Assembly (NCBI GenBank): GCA_002110485.1
Contig: MOWL01000049.1
Coordinates: forward strand, 310,001-374,000
Direction of reading: 5' to 3'
DNA length: 64,000 nt
From: Emergomyces orientalis
Lineage: Eukaryota > Ascomycota > Eurotiomycetes > Onygenales > Ajellomycetaceae
Below the pieces are notes generated by a model, which searched no databases, was not told the origin of the DNA, and saw nothing but the letters and a program-made list of their open reading frames with translations. Positions 59,151 to 64,000 of the stretch are shown in pieces. A program made the position numbers and the translations under genes. Numbering within the stretch: position 1 is the stretch's first letter; every line of letters starts with the position of its first letter.

Positions 59151-59827
59151 ATGACCGATCAAAGACAAATATCCACCGGCCGTGGCGGCGCAGGTATGTG
59201 GCGCCTACCCTTCCTCATTTCTCTATATGTATATACATGCGAATAAAATATTACATGCTTCTTATAAATATCCCCACAATCAAATTAACACCCAAGATGG
59301 TTTAGGAAACATGGCCTCTGTCCCAGCAGCAGCGGCAGCAGAAGCAGGTGGGGGTACATCCACATCCCCGTCCGCCGCCGACCTTGTAACCCCGACCATC
59401 AAGTCGGAGATATATACCACTGGCCGTGGGGGGTTGGGGAATATGGTTGCCAATGATGATCCGGTCATCACGCGTAAGGCGCAGGATGTGGAGGTGGAGG
59501 CGGAGGCGGAGGTGCCGGGGGGGAGCAAGGGGGGTGGGAAGAGGGTGTTTTTGGGGAGGGGTGAGTTTTATTATTTCCTTTCGGTTTCTGAAAATCCTTT
59601 TCCCTTTGCTTTTATTTCTGTTGATTTCGATTAGCTTTTGGTTCCGGTTCGAGAGGGGGGTGGAGTTCCCCCTGACTGGGCTGATTAAATAAATATAGCT
59701 TATCAGTTAATTAACTAACTAAAATGAATATAAAATAGGTGGTGCGGCGAATGTGTATGACACTTCTACAGGGACGGATAACAATAATGATACCAATGAT
59801 AGTCATGCACTGGAGAAGGGGGCCTGA
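59151..59827 (+). CDS. DUF3602 (Par32-like) GRGGxGN-repeat protein
   Basis: Exons 59151-59193, 59306-59560 and 59739-59827 give 128 aa in phase. The GRGGAGN motif at residues 10-16 is split by intron 1, a second copy TGRGGLGN lies in the middle, and a third, FLGRGGAANVY, is split by intron 2. These short Gly/Arg repeats define DUF3602; yeast Par32/Amu1 of this family inhibits ammonium transporters downstream of TORC1. Between the repeats the protein is Ala/Glu-rich and probably disordered. The role in this fungus is inferred from family only. Confidence 0.82.
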
Positions 59828-61101
59828 TACCTCTATGGCGAAAAGATGGGTTCGGTGGATAACGAAAAAACCCCTTTGCTTCGCGGAATCGATATTTAAA
59901 CCATACCTATGGGTTTTGATTATGGTGCGAGGCCTCCCTCTTTTGTGTCTCTTTCTATTGCTCCCTACTATCCAGCATACTCCCAAATTTTGTTATCAAT
60001 CTTCTTTACATCCTGGGCGCTCTTATTTGAAGGTGGTATTTTGATATAGAATCCGTTTTTTGTTTCTTTTTCATTTGAAAATTTCCAGTACATGTGAGCG
60101 TATGGACAAGTTTCAGGTACCAGCATATCCAGTCGACATCCCCTGGATTGAGAGTGACTGTAGGTGGCAACCCATCCATCATACTACCATCCATTGTTTG
60201 TTTTTTTGCTGATATTGATCTTGTGTAGGTGATCCTACGCATCAATCTTTGGAAAACCTACCAATATTGGGAGCTGTTGTTAGAGAGAACACGCCAAAGG
60301 GACGGATTACTTCCCGCTGCCACATAAATATCTACATGCTTTCAGTTGTGGCCTTTCCGCAAACGAAAGGGTTAAATCGTAACTTAAAAACATCTTGACA
60401 GTTGAAAGTGGTTACGAAATCGCCATGTTTTCGGCCTTGTAGAAATCTGGTTAAACATCCGGGTTGAGCAATTAATTAGAGGTTTTGAGAAATAGAGACT
60501 TGATCGAGTGTATCTCAAACCAAACAACTAGCTTGCTCCCACGCTCTCTCCACTAACTAGAGCCACTCTCCAAGCCATGACGGCTGGTGGTGCTGGGGAA
60601 TTGTTTTATTATAGCTCCCCAACCAACTAGCGCTCTTGAATTTCCCCATGCCAGACAAGCGTCCTGACTCCTGACGCTGGATTCAATCACGCAGTCACGC
60701 AGTCACGCTCTCCGATTTTTGTTCATTTACAGAGCACTACTGAGCAACTCTTGAACTGAGACTTACTCATTTGGCACCTTTTCCTAGAGTATTTACGTGA
60801 GGCATGGAGGAAATATATTCTAACCTCAAACCTGCTAGCTCTAGAAGACGTCTCCCTGAGGTGAGACGCGGTATCAAGGAGGAAAGAATAATTATATATA
60901 TATATAGTGAGAACTATTAGAACTTTTCATCGATTGCGACAACAGAAAAAGTGAGCCAGTAGTCACTTTCCCCTCGTTCTTTTCACTGGCTACAAATAAC
61001 GATGAAACTGGATGGAATGTTCAGCAGGTGAACGTCAGATTCACACTGATCGATCGTCCAAGAACATTTCAACCAAGCAAGGCCATTAGTTACCGCTTTA
61101 A
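59828..61101. other. Convergent intergenic region
   Basis: About 1.3 kb between the 3' ends of the DUF3602 and isochorismatase-type genes. An (AT)n tract lies at 60892-60906. A minus-strand frame at 60006-60245 lacks support. Confidence 0.5.
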
Positions 61102-61862
61102 CTACTTTTTTGTGTTCCGGCCAGCAGATTCGTAGCTCTGCATCAAGCACCAATACCCGGGAATATGATCACGCCAAATTGCACCGAATCCCTCCATGTC
61201 TCGGCGCCAGTCTCTGTGAAGCTCCGCAGAAACAGCCGCCCAGTTCAGAAGCTGACAACCTGCTTGAACCATCCGTTTGTGGGCGGCTTCTCTGGTATGC
61301 TCAGCAAAGGTGCCAGACGCGTCGGTAACGACGAAGACATCATAACCTTGCTCGATCAGACTGAGAGCAGGGAAGGCAACACAGACTTCTGTCAAGACAC
61401 CACTGCCACAATGTCAGAATTTTTTCCTTTCCCTTGAGCGTCCTAAAATCCAAGTACCTTATAACAATCTGTTTCTTGCCAGTTGCCTTGACAGCCTTGA
61501 CAAAATCCTCATTATCCATTGCATTGATTTGGCCGGGGCGCCGAATCACTGGGGCGTCGGGCAGTGTGTCTGGAATTTCTTTGGCAATCGGGCCGTTTGG
61601 GCCTGTTTCGAATGAAGTGGTCAAAACAGCTGGGACTTTGTAATAGCTCGCAATTCTTGCAAGAGCCAGAACATTGGTGTGGAATTCATGAGGGTCGAAA
61701 TCACGGACCAGTTGGATGAGTCCAGACTGTTTCGAGAGCGGATCAGCAGCCAACAAACAGACGGCAATACAAGAAAGATGCAAGAATATACTCTACCTGG
61801 TGATCAACAAACAGAAAAACGCAATTGTCTCTGTCAAGTCTTTTGTAGGCAGGAGGAGGCAT
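61102..61862 (-). CDS. YcaC-type isochorismatase-fold hydrolase
   Basis: Exons 61862-61797, 61726-61458 and 61402-61102 give 211 aa in phase. VFLFVDHQ places the catalytic-site Asp20, and SGVLTEVCVAFPAL the nucleophilic Cys119. PNGPIAKEIPDTLPDAPVI, RRPGQINAMDNEDF and VVTDASGTFAEHTREAAHKRM, then ELHRDWRRDMEG, match the YcaC branch, which is best known from bacteria. YcaC proteins form octamers and their natural substrate is unknown. The strong match to a bacterial-type protein raises ancient transfer as a possibility, but two well-formed introns show it is settled in this genome. Divergent from the aquaporin gene across about 560 bp. Confidence 0.93.
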
Positions 61863-62418
61863 GATGAATATTCCGGACGCAAAGTCAAAAATCAATCGGC
61901 AGCTTTGGCTTCCAAGGTGATCAATTAATTACATGACTTGAATGGGATAACACTGAGGATATATATAGCTCATCGATTCTGGTAGGAAAATGAAAGAATA
62001 TTCGCAATTCACCTCTGGCTTGAATTTGAATGTTTTCAGATTTCTTTGCGTATCAAACCTAAATACTGGAACTAAGATCACTCATGAAGTCATTTCTACG
62101 GCATTGATCTCAGGCTAAGTCATGGCAGCAACCACAGATGACATGCTCGAATAATTTTTGTTCATGGCTACAAAGGGCTAAACGTCCCTGAATGGCCTTG
62201 GAACTCTATTAATTATTTTATTAGCCTAGTTGGCTTTTTATAACAAGCTCTTCGTGGCTCGCGAGTAGTCAAGCTATTACGTCCTGTGGGCAATCTGAGT
62301 CAAGTCCATCTCTATATAAACGAGAGAAACTCCCGCAGGATTAATTTGTTTCATGCCAACCAGCCCCGCCCAAGGGCTCCGTAAGTATTGGGGCAAAATG
62401 ATATGAGACCTAGAGAAA
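61863..62418. promoter_or_regulatory. Divergent promoter region, YcaC-like gene and aquaporin
   Basis: 556 bp between divergent starts, AT-rich, so the two genes may share control. No specific site was assigned. Confidence 0.5.
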
Positions 62419-63716
62419 ATGCCATCGATATTCCCTCAAGCCAATTTTTGGCGTGGTGAACCTGGAACTTTGCCTGCGCCAACCGAGACCATCCCCTTTG
62501 CTGGTCGTATAGGTGCGAATCAAGAGTTCTCGGTGGACAAAGACAACTGCACGCAGGTAGAGCTGTTGCAAAAATTTCCTGATGCTGCTCCCTGGATTCC
62601 GTTGAGAGATGCCTTGTCTTTGAGACACTTTTTGCAGCCTCTGTTATGGAAGGCGGCTGCAATTGAAGCTATAGGTTCGGTTGCGTTCATGGCCTCTGGA
62701 TCTGACGATTATGTTGCATGGATTAATTGATATCTCCAACATTTCCTAGGAAGCTGCTTATTAGTATACCTGACCTGCTTCGTTGCCGTGGGCTTGGGTC
62801 AAACAGTGAAGTAAGCCCCAAAGCTGTTTACTCATGTACTCTTTTTTCTGAATGAAACATGAATGACGAATTTGGTTTTATCTAGCAACTTCGCATCTGG
62901 TCCACTTGTTCCAAGCTTACTGGGTGCCCTCACATCGATTTTCATTCTACCTCTATTCATTTTTGCTGCCGGCCCAGTTTCTGGTGCTCACCTCAATCCT
63001 ACTATTACCATCGCTACATTTTTCGGTCGTCTGGCGACGCTACCCAGATGTATCTTGTATGTTGCGTTCCAAACATTGGGGGGCGCAATTGCAGGCTGGC
63101 TCTTGAGAGCGAGCTTGGACACTAGATCTGTGAGTTGCCCAAGATGAATCCACTCCAGAGGGGTGTCTCTACTAGCTCGACTTGACCTTCGTACCCATCA
63201 CCGAAGATCTACTGACGTAGTAGCGCAGTTCGTGATTCCGGGCTGCCATTTTAACACTGAAGTCGTCTCAGTGGGTAGCGCATTTGTTATAGAGTTTACC
63301 ACCGATTTCGCTTTGATATTTCTCTCATTTAGTGTCGGCCTTGACCCTCGACAGCGGGCTGTATTTGGGCCTGCTTTGGGTCCTATTTTGGTTGGTTTTG
63401 TGCTAGGGTTATGTGTCTTTATTACCGGTTTCAGTCGCCCTGGCTACACTGGATTTTGTATGAATCCCCACTGAGCAACTATTTCTTGATGGCCAGAAAT
63501 GTTCTGGTGGCATGCTAATACCCAAAACCAGCAGGAAACCCTGCCCGGTGCTTTGGAGCAATGGTTGGATCTCACTTTTCGTCGTATCATTGGATACATT
63601 GGGTAGGGCCGTTGGTTGCCTCCATCGCTCATGGGTTGCTGTACTACTGTATACCCCCATATTCCCGGAAAGAACATATCTTGCGGGCCATTCAGCACCA
63701 AACTACAAGTCACTGA
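62419..63716 (+). CDS. XIP-like aquaporin (major intrinsic protein)
   Basis: Exons 62419-62674, 62750-62810, 62886-63129, 63229-63457 and 63532-63716 give 324 aa in phase. Helix 1 is near EAIGSCLLVYLTCFVAVGLG. The first pore loop reads GPVSGAHLNPT (NPT at 142-144) instead of NPA. Helices FRLATLPRCILYVAFQTLG-type and GSAFVIEFTTDFALIFLSF follow, then FGPALGPILVGFVLGLCVF. The second loop is GNPARCFG (NPA 266-268), with Cys after NPAR, the signature of X intrinsic proteins (XIPs) of plants and fungi, in which the first motif is often degenerate. XIPs pass water, glycerol, urea or H2O2. A 70-residue soluble N-terminus precedes helix 1. The last acceptor (63531) was chosen because the alternative gives an in-frame stop. 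Confidence 0.86.
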
Positions 63717-64000
63717 TCATACGACATTGTGAGCTGTGTATTAGCTAAGTCACTGGCTTCCAAGATATGTGTCTACCTAGCGCGCACCATGAAAATATGT
63801 TGGTTATTCCTGTGGTATCACTCCCATGCCATGGGGCATACGCACCGTTATTTGGGCCTTTCCGCAAGCTTATGCGTCAAATCAATTACTCAGTGGGCTA
63901 AAAAAGAGAGCTTCCCTAAACTCTGTTGCGACAGACTACTGATCTTTCTGTACGTAATAATTACATCAGACACTGCCAGAGTTCGTAGGTAAAAGGAAGA
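63717..64000. other. Right-edge flank
   Basis: About 280 bp after the aquaporin stop codon, with no recognisable gene before the window ends. Confidence 0.5.

Noticed and set aside
60006..60245. 79-residue minus-strand frame
   Set aside because: No splice partners or family pattern; probably chance.
1..64000. Search for a transposon, CRISPR array, secondary-metabolite cluster or heterokaryon-incompatibility locus
   Set aside because: No transposase or reverse-transcriptase motifs, terminal repeats, spaced direct repeats, PKS/NRPS domains or HET/NACHT motifs were seen.

Overview
The window is nuclear DNA from a filamentous ascomycete. Nearly every gene is interrupted by short introns of about 50-130 nt with GT(A/G)NGT donors, TACTAAC/CTAAC-like branch sites and YAG acceptors. 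The window carries a velvet regulator (VelB), eIF3b with the start typical of Aspergillus-type eIF3b, and a fungal DUF3602 protein. Protein similarity as I remember it points to Eurotiomycetes (Onygenales or Eurotiales); I cannot fix the genus. There is no operon logic, CRISPR array, phage or intact transposon that I can see. Intergenic DNA is AT-rich and full of microsatellites.

Layout. 1-4787 (-): a very large gene cut by the left edge; helical N-terminus plus a long disordered tail. 6715-7902 (+): gamma-glutamylcyclotransferase-fold protein. 9390-10817 (-): cytochrome c1. 11224-13175 (-): PCH2 AAA+ ATPase. 14072-16935 (+): recyclin RCY1 with F-box and CAAX box. 17973-18789 (+): CAP/PR-1 secreted protein. 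18996-20741 (-): NLE1/RSA4. 21106-24145 (+): MSH4. 24728-27350 (-): HEL2/ZNF598. 27975-28442 (-): SnoaL/NTF2-like protein. 29320-32474 (-): CSC1/TMEM63 channel. 32.5-35.9 kb: gene-poor. 35921-36823 (-): imine-reductase-like dehydrogenase. 36.8-42.5 kb: gene-poor, with two small cysteine-rich ORFs. 42534-43685 (-): UAF30-type SWIB protein. 44804-47354 (+): eIF3b. 47995-50052 (+): trypsin-fold protease with a helical insertion. 50352-51453 (-): dienelactone hydrolase. 52936-54111 (+): NmrA-like reductase. 56165-57649 (+): velB. 59151-59827 (+): DUF3602/Par32-like. 61102-61862 (-): YcaC-type isochorismatase hydrolase. 62419-63716 (+): XIP-like aquaporin.

How the genes relate. Most are unrelated housekeeping genes: respiration, ribosome assembly (NLE1), ribosome quality control (HEL2), translation initiation (eIF3b), rDNA transcription (UAF30), endocytic recycling (RCY1) and osmosensing (CSC1). 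Two are meiosis-specific, PCH2 and MSH4, about 8 kb apart. The truncated first gene has a domain layout that could fit a meiotic axis protein, but that is speculation. Exon-intron models were built by hand from splice signals, reading phase and family similarity; each multi-exon model that lies wholly in the window sums to a whole number of codons. No clearly new biological system was found. The most worthwhile leads are the truncated large gene, the protease with its inserted helical region, the XIP-like aquaporin paired with a YcaC-like hydrolase, and the pair of small MC...CxxC proteins.
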